The notes below the pieces were generated by a model. It did no database searches. It was not told the origin of the DNA and was given only the letters and a program-made list of their open reading frames with translations. The translations under genes and the position numbers were made by a program. 64,000 nucleotides of DNA. It comes from Hyphomicrobium_A sp963726795 (GTDB lineage: Bacteria > Pseudomonadota > Alphaproteobacteria > Rhizobiales > Hyphomicrobiaceae). The stretch spans positions 310,001 to 374,000 of the forward strand of contig CAVSDD010000004.1 of NCBI GenBank assembly GCA_963726795.1. The letters are read 5' to 3'. This document shows, piece after piece, positions 1-7,882 of this stretch (position 1 is its first letter; every line of letters starts with the position of its first letter).

Positions 1-318
1 GTGCAGATCGTAAAAGCGGTCGCGTAGCCGGGTTTCTCGTGCCGCGTCGGCGTCGGCGGGGATCAGAGCAGTCCGTCCCGGGTAGTGCCGGTCGAGATAC
101 TCGATGATGGTGGACGACTCGGGGATCATCTTTCCCTTCGCTTCGTCGCGCACCACGGGGAACTTGCCGATCGGCCAGACCTTCTTGAACGCAGCGCTCG
201 AGGCTTCCTCGCCGAGGTTGACGAGGAGCGGCGTGAAGGGCGTGTCGTTTTCGTACAGAGCGGTGAGAACCTTCCAGCAGTACGACGACAAGGGATGATA
301 GTAGAGTGTGAGCGACAT
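1..318 (-). CDS. Glutathione S-transferase family protein (partial, 3' end outside window)
   Basis: The minus-strand frame opens with ATG at 318 and runs uninterrupted off the left edge, giving 106 residues. The visible part is a thioredoxin-fold GST N-terminal domain: a beta strand with an SSYCWK segment near residues 11-16 where the catalytic Ser/Cys/Tyr lies, a cis-Pro strand (GKFPVV, about 52-57), and the glutathione-contacting PESSTI turn (about 66-71). The C-terminal helical domain is mostly missing. It starts 11 bp after the SRPBCC gene and is probably the third gene of an ArsR-controlled operon. Such genes act on electrophiles or as disulfide reductases; the substrate cannot be told from sequence. 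Confidence 0.85.
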   Translation of the reverse strand, partial: MSLTLYYHPLSSYCWKVLTALYENDTPFTPLLVNLGEEASSAAFKKVWPIGKFPVVRDEAKGKMIPESSTIIEYLDRHYPGRTALIPADADAARETRLRDRFYDLH

Positions 319-329
319 GCATCGATCCT

Positions 330-845
330 CTAGCTTTGCGATCCGGACGCGGCCGCGCCGTCCCGCTGCATGGTTTCCAAATATGCGGCGAGGCGTCCGA
401 GCGTCTGCTCGAGGCCCTTGTCGGCGCCGTACTCCTTGATCACGCGGTCGCGCTCCGCCTGTGACGGGAACGTTCCGAGCATCGTGATTTTCGTCGCGCC
501 GTTCACATCCTCAAACGTGACCAGCGTGCGGAACTGCACCGGCTCGACATCGTCGCCGCCGCCGTGGTGGTAGACGATGCGCTCGGGCGCTACGATCTCA
601 TCGAAGGTAATGCGGTTCTCATAGTCGCGTCCGTCGGGCCCGTGCATGACGAACCGCCACACGCCGCCGGCGCGGAAATCGAACGAGCGCGTCGTGATCG
701 AAAACCCGTCCGGTCCCCACCACTCGGCAAGGTACTCGGGCATCGTCCATGCCTTGAACACGAGCGCACGCGGGGCATCGAAGGTACGCGTGCCGGCGAT
801 GACCTTGGGATCGCTCTTGAGGTCGATTGAGAATTTAGCGGCCAC
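330..845 (-). CDS. SRPBCC / AHSA1-like (START superfamily) protein
   Basis: 171 residues with a GTG start at 845, preceded by GGAGCGAG as ribosome binding site. The sequence carries the hallmarks of the AHSA1-like family: RTFDAPRALVFKAWT near the N-terminus, the EWWGP tryptophan pair, the GGVWRFVMHGPDG strand and a C-terminal helix with GLEQTLGRLAAYL. This fold forms a hydrophobic cavity for small lipophilic ligands; no enzymatic function can be assigned. It lies 36 bp downstream of an ArsR-type repressor and 11 bp upstream of a GST gene on the same strand. The ArsR-AHSA1 pairing is a common bacterial arrangement in which the repressor controls the cavity protein. Confidence 0.9.
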   Translation of the reverse strand: MAAKFSIDLKSDPKVIAGTRTFDAPRALVFKAWTMPEYLAEWWGPDGFSITTRSFDFRAGGVWRFVMHGPDGRDYENRITFDEIVAPERIVYHHGGGDDVEPVQFRTLVTFEDVNGATKITMLGTFPSQAERDRVIKEYGADKGLEQTLGRLAAYLETMQRDGAAASGSQS

Positions 846-881
846 AAGCTCGCTCCATTGCCTGCGGAAGATGTTTGCTCA

Positions 882-1268
882 TCACTTCTCTCCCTTTTTG
901 GCGCCGGGCTTCTTCTTGCTTGTCTTCGCGCCTTTGAACGGATCGCTCGCCTGCAGCCGCTTGAGATAAGCGTCGAGCCGGTCGAATCGCTCCTCCCAGA
1001 GCCGGCGGTAATCCTCGAGCCAGGTATCAAGCTCCTTTAGCGCCTCAGGCTCGAGCCGGCAGGGGCGCCACTGCGCCTCGCGGCCCCGCGCAATCAGCCC
1101 GGCGCGTTCCAGCACCTTCAGATGCTTGGAGACGGCAGGCATGCTCATCTCGAAGGGTTCCGCCAACTCTGAAACTGAAGTCTCGCCGAGCGCCAGGCGG
1201 GCGAGAATCGCACGCCGCGTCGGGTCTGCGAGGGCTGAGAATTTGGCGCTCAGGGGGTCGATTGCCAT
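882..1268 (-). CDS. ArsR/SmtB-family transcriptional repressor
   Basis: 128 residues with an ATG start at 1268. The winged helix-turn-helix is clear: LADPTRRAILARL (about 12-24) opens the domain, SVSELAEPFEMSMPAVSKHLKVLERAGL (about 31-58) holds the recognition helix, and the wing follows. No ArsR metal-binding cysteine box is present (no CxC before the recognition helix), so this belongs to the non-metal subgroup that usually accompanies SRPBCC proteins. The last 15 residues are a Lys-rich tail. It is first in an operon with SRPBCC and GST genes. Palindromes just upstream of the start (1274-1309) are likely its own operator. Confidence 0.92.
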   Translation of the reverse strand: MAIDPLSAKFSALADPTRRAILARLALGETSVSELAEPFEMSMPAVSKHLKVLERAGLIARGREAQWRPCRLEPEALKELDTWLEDYRRLWEERFDRLDAYLKRLQASDPFKGAKTSKKKPGAKKGEK

Positions 1269-1273
1269 GGTGC

Positions 1274-1309
1274 ATTAAGCCATTTGGTTAAATAACCTTT
1301 GGGTTAAAT
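1274..1309 (-). promoter_or_regulatory. Putative ArsR operator: two overlapping palindromes
   Basis: Read on the minus strand, two copies of TTTAACC-N4-GG(T/C)T(A/T)A lie head to tail and share their middle bases: one at 1291-1309 and one at 1274-1293. The 3' copy ends 6 bp before the ArsR start codon. The arrangement and position fit an autoregulatory operator for a dimeric winged-helix repressor binding two sites. The spacing suggests it overlaps the promoter or leader. Confidence 0.6.
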
Positions 1310-1387
1310 ACATGGCACACGTTCGCGTGTCAATAGGTCCAGCGGCGAGACTAGGCCTAAAGAGATTGGGGCTCTGCAGTGCGAGAT

Positions 1388-2428
1388 TTAGACGGAGGCT
1401 TTCGCCTCTTTGAAAGCGGAGCTCGCTTCGCCCATGAGCTTCGCATCGAAGATCGACAGCTTGCGCGCCTCATCGCCGGGCTTCATCGCGAGCTTGTCCA
1501 TCTCGACCCAGAAGGTGTTGGGCGTGGTCGTCGTCTGCACGTAGTAGACGCGATTGTCGGGATCCATGATCGACCGGTACCAGGTCGGGTAAGTGCCCGA
1601 GACGCCCGAGTAGGGGCTGCCGAACGGCACCGACACGTTGTTCATGAGGCTCATCATGCTCGCCGCGGCCTGCGCCTGATCGCTGGTCTTGGGCAGATAC
1701 TTGAGCGAGTAGGCGGCGCGCACGAACCGATCGTCGGCCTGGATCCCGCCAGGCAGCTCCGTCACCGTCCCGCCAAAGGTCTTGTAACGCAGCATGTTGG
1801 CGATCTGCTGGTCGTAGGCCGGCTCGTTGGTCATCACTTGGTATTGGCGCCCCAAATGCACGACCGGCTCGCCCTTGATGAACTCGATGATCGCCGATTG
1901 CCCGCTCGTATCGGCAATCGCGACATGCAGCGGCAGGCCGTCGGGATACTCCGCGCCAAGTGCCGTGTTGACGACCTGGACCTGATCGAGATTGGCAATG
2001 ACCTCGTTCACGGTCGCATAATTGTCGAGATAGAACTGCGGCCATTGGAAAAAAGCGATGCCGGGGCGCTTCGAGTTGCGCGCCTCGTACTGCGTGCCGT
2101 CGAGGAACAGCAGATTGACGATCAGGCCCTTGTCGTTGATCCCTTCCTCGGTGCACACGTCGAGACCGGCGATGATCAAGCTCGCATGACGCGATTTCCA
2201 TTTGGCGGCATTCTCAGGGACGCGGCCCGAGCGCTCCATGCCGGGAGGCAGCGCCCACATCGCTTCATCGAAGTTTCGGCTCCAGTCGAGCGTGCGGCCG
2301 ACCAGTTTCACCGGGTTGTCGTTCCAGAAGACACGACTGCAAGCGTGCGCGACGCCGGGCAGCGCAGTAGCGGCACCCGCCCCAGCGAGCGCGGCGATAG
2401 CTTGGCGACGTGATAGACGCGTGGTCAT
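1388..2428 (-). CDS. Choloylglycine hydrolase-family Ntn hydrolase, Tat-exported
   Basis: 346 residues from the ATG at 2428, which has GAGG upstream; a TTG 12 bp earlier is less likely. The N-terminus is a twin-arginine signal (SRRQAIAAL) with a hydrophobic core ending in VAHA, followed directly by CSRVFW. In this family (bile salt hydrolase, penicillin V acylase, acyl-homoserine-lactone acylases) an N-terminal Cys is the nucleophile, so signal cleavage after Ala29 would expose Cys30 as the catalytic residue. Further family landmarks are GRTLDW, the GINDKGL segment and VMTNEP. It is predicted to act in the periplasm on an amide such as an acyl-amino acid or lactone; the substrate is unknown. 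Confidence 0.85.
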   Translation of the reverse strand: MTTRLSRRQAIAALAGAGAATALPGVAHACSRVFWNDNPVKLVGRTLDWSRNFDEAMWALPPGMERSGRVPENAAKWKSRHASLIIAGLDVCTEEGINDKGLIVNLLFLDGTQYEARNSKRPGIAFFQWPQFYLDNYATVNEVIANLDQVQVVNTALGAEYPDGLPLHVAIADTSGQSAIIEFIKGEPVVHLGRQYQVMTNEPAYDQQIANMLRYKTFGGTVTELPGGIQADDRFVRAAYSLKYLPKTSDQAQAAASMMSLMNNVSVPFGSPYSGVSGTYPTWYRSIMDPDNRVYYVQTTTTPNTFWVEMDKLAMKPGDEARKLSIFDAKLMGEASSAFKEAKASV

Positions 2429-2601
2429 CGGAATTCCCAACCTCGAATTGCCAGCAGCGACAATGACCCGGCGCGCGTTGGTATGCGCTTACAGGGACCC
2501 GTAAAAAGCCGCCCATTGCAGCGTAAATCGTCACCCGCGGGCTCGAATTCAGAGCGAATCGGCGTATCGGCTAGGCTCGCGCCGTCACGGGAGTGCACAT
2601 C

Positions 2602-4391
2602 ATGGCCATTCGCCAGCTCACGCCGGAGACGATCAACCGCATCGCTGCGGGCGAGGTGGTCGAGCGGCCCGCGAGCGTCGTCAAGGAGCTCGTCGAGAAC
2701 GCGCTCGATGCCGGCGCCGGGGAAATCGAGGTCGTTACCGCTTCGGGCGGACTTGCGCTCATCCGCGTCACCGACAACGGCGCTGGCATGACGCCTGACG
2801 ATCTCGCGCTTTGCGTGGAACGTCACGCCACCTCGAAGCTAAGCGATGACGATTTGTTTGCAATCCGTACGCTCGGCTTTCGCGGCGAGGCGCTTCCTTC
2901 GATCGGTTCGGTCGCGAAGCTAACAATCCTGTCGCGGGCGCGAGACAGCGCCGAGGCCTTTGCGGTCGCCGTCGATCGCGGCGCCAAGAGCAAGCTCAAG
3001 CCCGCTGCGAGCAACTCCGGTACCTCGGTCGAAGTGCGCGATCTCTTCTCCAGCGTGCCGGCGCGGCTCAAGTTCCTCAAATCCGAGCGCGCCGAGAACA
3101 TGGCCGTCACCGAGATCCTCAAGCGTCTCGCGATGGCGCACTCCGATGTCGGCTTCTCGCTCACGACCGGTGAGCGGGCGAGTCTGCGGTTTCCCCGCGA
3201 GGCCTCAGGCCGCGACGGTTTGCTCGCGCGTCTGGGGCGCATCATGGGGCTGAGTTCATGGCCGATGCGCTGGCGGTCGGAGGCGAGCGTGAGGGAATTT
3301 CTGTTGCGGGCTTCGCCGGGCTGCCGACGCTTCATCGGCCCGACACCGCGCAGCAGTACTTGTTCGTCAACGCCCGCCCGGTCAGAGACAAGCTGCTCGC
3401 CGGCGCGGTGCGCGCTGCATATGGCGACCTCATCCCACGCGGACGCCATCCCCTGCTCGCGCTCTTCGTGACGTTGCCGCCCGAAGAGGTCGATGTGAAT
3501 GTTCACCCGGCCAAGGCCGAGGTGCGATTCCGCGCGGCGGGTAGTGTGCGCTCGCTGATCGTGAATGCGCTTGCAGCCACGCTGCTGGCAGCCGGTCATC
3601 GCGCCTCCGCGCGAGGCGGCGCGGCAACCCTCGCCGAGCTGAAGCCCAACGTCGTGCCCTTCGAGCGGCCGCGGTCGCCCACGTACGCGCCACAGCGCGG
3701 TCCTTCCATATCTGGTTTCGCCGAGGCGGCGCAGGCGGCGTTTGCACCCTTCGCCGATCCGAGCGCCGACGCGCGAGCGACCGCGGCGCCCGTTTCCGAA
3801 GTGCTGCTCGATCGACCGTTGGGGGCGGCGCGCGCGCAGGTGCACGAGACCTACATCGTTGCCCAGACGCGCGATTCCGTCGTCCTCGTCGACCAGCACG
3901 CGGCGCACGAGCGGCTCGTCTACGAGCGCATGAAGACTATGCTGGCGACGGGCGGCGTTGCGCGGCAGGGGCTGCTGGTGCCCGTGATCGTCGATCTGCC
4001 CGCAGACGAAGCTGCAGCGCTAATTGCAAAGGCCGACGAGCTGGCTGAGCTCGGTCTTGCGCTCGAAGCCTTCGGCGCAGGCGCGATTGCGGTGCGGGAA
4101 GTGCCGGCGCTGCTGGGTGAAACCGACGTCAAAGGTCTCGTAAAGGATCTGGCGGCCGACATCGCCGGTGACGGCGACGGGCTCGCTCTCAAAGAGCGGC
4201 TTGAAGCCGTGTGCGCGACACTCGCCTGTCACGGCAGCGTGCGCGCCGGACGCCGTCTCGCGCCCGATGAAATGAACGCGCTTTTACGCGAAATGGAAGC
4301 GACGCCCTTCTCCGGGCAATGCAACCACGGGCGCCCGACATACGTCGAGTTGAAGCTCGCCGATATCGAGCGTCTGTTCGGCCGGCGCTAG
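2602..4391 (+). pseudogene. mutL: DNA mismatch repair protein MutL, broken by a -1 frameshift
   Basis: The protein is complete in two frames. The N-terminal GHKL ATPase (from ATG 2602) has INRIAAGEVVERPASVVKELVENALDAG split over the first 40 residues, the DNGAGM and TLGFRGEAL motifs, and runs to LGRIMG. The frame then fails at a G tract (3246-3249) and continues one frame over from AEFMADALAV to the end, with VNVHPAK, the linker and the C-terminal dimerisation domain. The endonuclease motif DQHAAHERLVYE is present, as are QCNHGRPT and a final FGRR. Restoring one G gives 596 residues, normal for MutL. As written, mismatch repair would be lost. Either a sequencing error in the G run or a true mutator allele is possible. 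Confidence 0.93.
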
Positions 4392-4490
4392 GGCTTCTTT
4401 CGAGGCAAGCTTCGATCAGCAACCTTCAGCTCCATCAATGAGACGCCGAAGGGTCTTGCTATGGCGCACGCTGCGCCTATGTTAGCGCGC

Positions 4491-4697
4491 ATGTACGATC
4501 CAACTGCACAGCCCCTGATGCGCGTGCGTAACGGCGCCCTGATCGCGGGCGTGTGCGGCGGCATTGCCAAGTGGCTCGGCTGGGATCCGACTCTCGTGCG
4601 CCTGGGCTACGTCGTGCTTTCGCTCTTGTCGGCGGCCTTCCCGGGAATCCTGGTCTACATCCTGTTATGGATATTGATGCCGCTTGAGCCCGCCTAA
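4491..4697 (+). CDS. PspC-domain small membrane protein
   Basis: 68 residues from ATG 4491, or 78 from ATG 4461; the shorter form begins MYDPTAQ and matches the usual family N-terminus better. A PspC domain follows: MRVRNGALIAGVCGGIAKWLG, then a hydrophobic segment (LVRLGYVVLSLLSAAFPGILVYILLWILMPL in all) that forms one or two membrane helices. PspC proteins act in envelope stress responses in gammaproteobacteria; in alphaproteobacteria this single-domain form has no fixed role. The stop codon lies in the loop of a hairpin shared with the convergent rsmD stop. Confidence 0.85.
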   Translation: MYDPTAQPLMRVRNGALIAGVCGGIAKWLGWDPTLVRLGYVVLSLLSAAFPGILVYILLWILMPLEPA

Positions 4698-4704
4698 GCG
4701 GGCT
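4687..4704. terminator. Hairpin holding both stop codons of the convergent PspC and rsmD genes
   Basis: AGCCCGC (4687-4693) and GCGGGCT (4698-4704) form a perfect 7-bp stem around the loop CTAA. The loop contains the TAA stop of the plus-strand PspC gene (4695-4697) and, on the other strand, the TAG stop of rsmD (4694-4696). A shared bidirectional terminator is plausible, although no T tract follows on either strand. Confidence 0.5.
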
Positions 4705-5257
4705 GGTACCGCGCGATGTGAATTTCCGTGTCGCCGTAGCGGCGCTTGTCAAATTCCCGAAAGTTTGCCGGTAGTTCCACGAGTGTGCCTGCGCGCTCCT
4801 CGACCACGGCAATTGCGCCCGGCACCAGCCATCCGCCCGAGGCAAGCGAACAAAGTGCCTGCTCCCCGAGGCCCTTGCCGTAGGGCGGATCGAGAAACGC
4901 GAGCGAAAACGGCGCCACCGTACCAGCGGGGCCGAGGTCTATGGCGCTGCGGCGGAAGATGCGCGTAGAACCGATGAGCTGCAGCGTCTCGATGTTGGCG
5001 CGGACCAGCGCGCGGGCGTCCGCACTCTCCTCCACGAACAGGCAGAACGCTGCCCCGCGTGAAAGCGCTTCAAGCCCGAGGGCACCGGTGCCGGCGAACA
5101 GATCGGCGACGCGTGCGCCTGAGAGCGTGAAATCCTCGATGCCGTGGGCCAGCACGTTGAACAAGGCTTCGCGCACGCGGTCCGAAGTCGGGCGCAGCCC
5201 TTCGTGCTTGGGCGCCGCGATCGGTCGACCGCGCAGGGTGCCGGCCACGATCCTCAT
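4694..5257 (-). CDS. rsmD: 16S rRNA (guanine966-N2)-methyltransferase RsmD
   Basis: 187 residues with an ATG start at 5257. It begins MRIVAGTLRGRPIAAP, the typical RsmD start, followed by TSDRVREALFNVL. The SAM-binding Rossmann motif VADLFAGTGALGLEALSRGA is at about 49-68 and the catalytic motif IV is DPPYGKGL (about 122-129). It methylates N2 of G966 in helix 31 of 16S rRNA using SAM. It follows rluB with a 4-bp ATGA overlap, so the two rRNA-modifying enzymes are translationally coupled. Confidence 0.96.
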   Translation of the reverse strand: MRIVAGTLRGRPIAAPKHEGLRPTSDRVREALFNVLAHGIEDFTLSGARVADLFAGTGALGLEALSRGAAFCLFVEESADARALVRANIETLQLIGSTRIFRRSAIDLGPAGTVAPFSLAFLDPPYGKGLGEQALCSLASGGWLVPGAIAVVEERAGTLVELPANFREFDKRRYGDTEIHIARYQPA

Positions 5258-6252
5258 GTAGGCTTTGCGGCGTTGACGCGCGCCTTGCGTTGGGCTCGCT
5301 CGTCATCCTGATCCTCTGTGATCCCGAGCTCGCCGGCGAGGCGCGTGCCCAGTTGCTCGACCAGCACGCGCCGCTTCACTTGCTCGACGGCGCCCGGCTT
5401 CAGCTCCAAAAGGTGGAATGGTCCGTACGAGATGCGGATCAGCCGGTTCACTTCGAGGCCCAGGTGGGAAAGGATGCGGCGCACCTCGCGGTTCTTGCCC
5501 TCGCGCAAGCCGAGCGTCAGCCAGGCGTTGGCGCCTTGCACGCTGTCGACCGTCGCCTCGATCGCACCGTAGCGCACGCCCTCGATCTCGATGCCGTCCT
5601 TCAGAGTGTCGAGCCGCGCCTGCGTCACCCGACCGTGCGCGCGCACGCGATAACGGCGCAGCCAGCCGGTCGCCGGAAGCTCCATGTGGCGGGCGAGCGG
5701 CCCGGCATTGGTGAGGAGCAGCAGGCCCTCGCTGTTGAAATCGAGACGGCCTACCGAGACGACGCGGGGCAGCTCGGGGGGCAGGCTCGCAAAGACCGTT
5801 GGGCGCCCCTGGGGATCCTTGTGCGTCGTGACCAGCCCGCGGGGCTTATAGTACCGCCACAGCCTTATGGCCTCGCTCTTTGGCAGCGGTTTACCATCGA
5901 CGACGACGGTGTCGCGCTCGGAGACCTCGAATGCGGGTGTCGTCAGGATCTTACCGTTGACGCTGACGCGCCCATCGGCGATCCATCTTTCGGCCTCGCG
6001 GCGCGAGCACATCCCTGCGTGCGCCATCGCTTTGGCGATGCGCATGGGACCGTGCTCAGCCGCCGGTGCTGTCTGCGCCGGGTGCTCGCCGGAGCCGGTG
6101 CGCTTAGCAGGGCGCTTACCGGGCCCGTGAGGTTTTCCCTGGCGCTTGTCAGAGCCAGTGAGTTTGCCGGAGCCAGGGCGCGTTCCCGGGCGGCCGTCAG
6201 GACCGGGACGCTTTTGGGCGCGCGGGCTTTTGCTTTTGTTGGTGATTGGCAT
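5254..6252 (-). CDS. rluB: RsuA/RluB-family 23S rRNA pseudouridine synthase with basic N-terminal tail
   Basis: 332 residues. The first 65 or so residues are a low-complexity tail rich in Lys, Arg, Gly and Pro, probably RNA-binding and disordered. An S4 domain follows (MRIAKAMAHAGMCSRREAERWI, about 69-90 in two parts), then the pseudouridine synthase domain with the catalytic motif VGRLDFNSEGLLLLTN (Asp in GRLD). The signature REGKNREVRRIL lies near residue 254. The family converts uridine to pseudouridine; RluB acts at position 2605 of 23S rRNA. RluE/RluF-type specificity cannot be fully excluded. It is co-transcribed with rsmD and divergent from tadA. Confidence 0.92.
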   Translation of the reverse strand: MPITNKSKSPRAQKRPGPDGRPGTRPGSGKLTGSDKRQGKPHGPGKRPAKRTGSGEHPAQTAPAAEHGPMRIAKAMAHAGMCSRREAERWIADGRVSVNGKILTTPAFEVSERDTVVVDGKPLPKSEAIRLWRYYKPRGLVTTHKDPQGRPTVFASLPPELPRVVSVGRLDFNSEGLLLLTNAGPLARHMELPATGWLRRYRVRAHGRVTQARLDTLKDGIEIEGVRYGAIEATVDSVQGANAWLTLGLREGKNREVRRILSHLGLEVNRLIRISYGPFHLLELKPGAVEQVKRRVLVEQLGTRLAGELGITEDQDDERAQRKARVNAAKPT

Positions 6253-6287
6253 GGGATCTTTTGGGTGAATCGGTGGCCGGACCCCTT

Positions 6288-6764
6288 ATGACACCGCCCG
6301 ACGATTTGGGCCACAAGGCAGCGAGCGGCCTGATGGAGCGTGCGTACGCCGAGGCGCAAGCTGCCGGCGCTCGCGGTGAGGTGCCGATTGGCGCCATCAT
6401 AACAAGCCCCGACGGGGCCATCATCGCCGCCGCCGGCAACCGAACGCGCGAGCTCAGCGACCCGACCGCACATGCAGAGCTACTGGTGATCCGCGCCGCG
6501 TGCGCTTACCTCGGCTCGCAGCGCCTCATCGGTTGCGATCTCTACGTGACGCTCGAGCCCTGTCCCATGTGCGCGGCCGCGATCTCGTTTGCGCGCATTC
6601 GCCGGCTCTACTACGGCGCAGCCGACCCCAAAGGCGGCGCCGTCGAACACGGCGCGCGGGTGTTCAACCAGCCAACCTGCCATCACGCCCCGGACATATA
6701 TCCAGGCATCGACGAGGCGCGTGCCGCGGCACTGCTGCAAGCGTTCTTCCAGGCGCGCCGTTAG
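6288..6764 (+). CDS. tadA: tRNA-specific adenosine deaminase TadA
   Basis: 158 residues from ATG 6288. An upstream TTG at 6246 would overlap the divergent rluB start and adds 14 residues that do not look like family sequence. The zinc deaminase motifs are intact: PTAHAEL (His ligand and catalytic Glu) and LEPCPMCAAAI (two Cys ligands). Family segments GEVPIGAI and GAADPKGGAVEHG also match. TadA converts A34 to inosine in tRNA-Arg(ACG) and is normally essential. It is convergent with the patatin gene, 5 bp away. Confidence 0.95.
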   Translation: MTPPDDLGHKAASGLMERAYAEAQAAGARGEVPIGAIITSPDGAIIAAAGNRTRELSDPTAHAELLVIRAACAYLGSQRLIGCDLYVTLEPCPMCAAAISFARIRRLYYGAADPKGGAVEHGARVFNQPTCHHAPDIYPGIDEARAAALLQAFFQARR

Positions 6765-6768
6765 CGGC

Positions 6769-7758
6769 CTAGCGCTTGCTGGAGCGGACGTGCTTGCTCG
6801 GCAGCAGCTGCACGTGCGGTTCGTCCGCGGCGCGTGCCGCTTTCTGCACTGTTAATTCCAGTGTCTCGACGCTCTCTCCCGCGAGCACGCGCGCAAGCTC
6901 AGCCTTGAGGCGCTCCTTGGCCGGCGCGGCGGCCGCGAGGATCTCCTCCACCTTCAGGAAATCGAGGATCTGAAAGTGGCTGGTGCCGGCATCGATGTAG
7001 ACGTCGGGATGGCGGGACTTGAGCTTTTCGCGAATGATCGTGCGCTCGAAGATGAAGTTGGATGCGAAGAGCGATTCCCAGGCTTTCGGCATCTCCTGCC
7101 CAGGTCGGCGCACCGGCGCCCCGCTGACGTCGACCGCCACCGTCAGGTCGGCTTCGCCGTTCAAGATGTCGAACGGAAGCGGATTGACGAGGCCTCCATC
7201 GATCAGCACGCGCCCGTCGAATTGCACCGGCTCGAAAATTAGCGGTAGCGCCATGCTGGCGGCGATCGCCTCGCGCAGCGGTCCTGATGAAAATATCACC
7301 TGCTCCTGCGCATAGAAGTCAGAAGCGACGACCCGCAGCGGGATTACGAGATGGTCGAAGTCGCGTGGGACGCGAGGCGGCAGGATGATGTCCAAGAGCC
7401 GCGCGGGTGCCAGAAAAGCAGGCCGCGGTGCAAGGGCGCTCCAGATGCCGCGCGGCGCACGTGCCCGTGCCGCAAAGAGGTCGCGGACGAGATCGAGGCG
7501 CTTGCGCAGCACCTCATAGGCGTGCGCGCGGATCTGCCGCCCGGAGAGGCCCGATGCGTAAGCGGCGGCGAACACCGCGCCGATCGAGGTGCCGGCGATG
7601 ATCTTGGGCCGCACGCCGAGCTCGTCGAACGCTTCGAGGATCTGGATGTGCGCCAGTCCGCGCGCGCCGCCGCCGCCGAGCGCGAGCGCAATCGACGGCC
7701 GCGACCCAGTCGGCGCGTGTGGCGTCCTCGCGGCCGCAGGCGGTTGCTTCTTGCTCAT
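6769..7758 (-). CDS. Patatin-like phospholipase (RssA-type)
   Basis: 329 residues. The patatin fold is complete: the oxyanion-hole loop GGGGARGLAHI (about 28-38), the nucleophile elbow GTSIG (about 60-64, catalytic Ser) and the catalytic aspartate in DGGLVNPLPFD (about 188-198). No signal peptide or membrane helix is seen, so it is a cytosolic serine/aspartate acyl hydrolase of the RssA type. Length is normal for this subgroup. It stands alone, convergent with tadA and just downstream of purD on the same strand, 124 bp away. The substrate lipid is unknown. Confidence 0.9.
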   Translation of the reverse strand: MSKKQPPAAARTPHAPTGSRPSIALALGGGGARGLAHIQILEAFDELGVRPKIIAGTSIGAVFAAAYASGLSGRQIRAHAYEVLRKRLDLVRDLFAARARAPRGIWSALAPRPAFLAPARLLDIILPPRVPRDFDHLVIPLRVVASDFYAQEQVIFSSGPLREAIAASMALPLIFEPVQFDGRVLIDGGLVNPLPFDILNGEADLTVAVDVSGAPVRRPGQEMPKAWESLFASNFIFERTIIREKLKSRHPDVYIDAGTSHFQILDFLKVEEILAAAAPAKERLKAELARVLAGESVETLELTVQKAARAADEPHVQLLPSKHVRSSKR

Positions 7759-7882
7759 GCGCCGCTCTCAAGAGTCATCGTGACGGGCCACCGGCGAATC
7801 AGGACCGGCTCGAGCCTAACTGCCAAAGTTGACCGCGACTGCGACCGCGGCGAGGACTCATTTTCCTTGTCGGCTGCGCACC

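Noticed and set aside
1379..2413. Long plus-strand open frame (344 codons) opposite the Ntn hydrolase gene
   Set aside because: It is antisense to a gene with clear motifs; the translation is rich in Arg, His and Leu with no recognisable domain, as expected for a shadow frame in GC-rich DNA.
5290..6291. Plus-strand open frame of 333 codons opposite rluB
   Set aside because: Antisense shadow of a pseudouridine synthase with intact catalytic motifs; no ribosome binding site or family resemblance.
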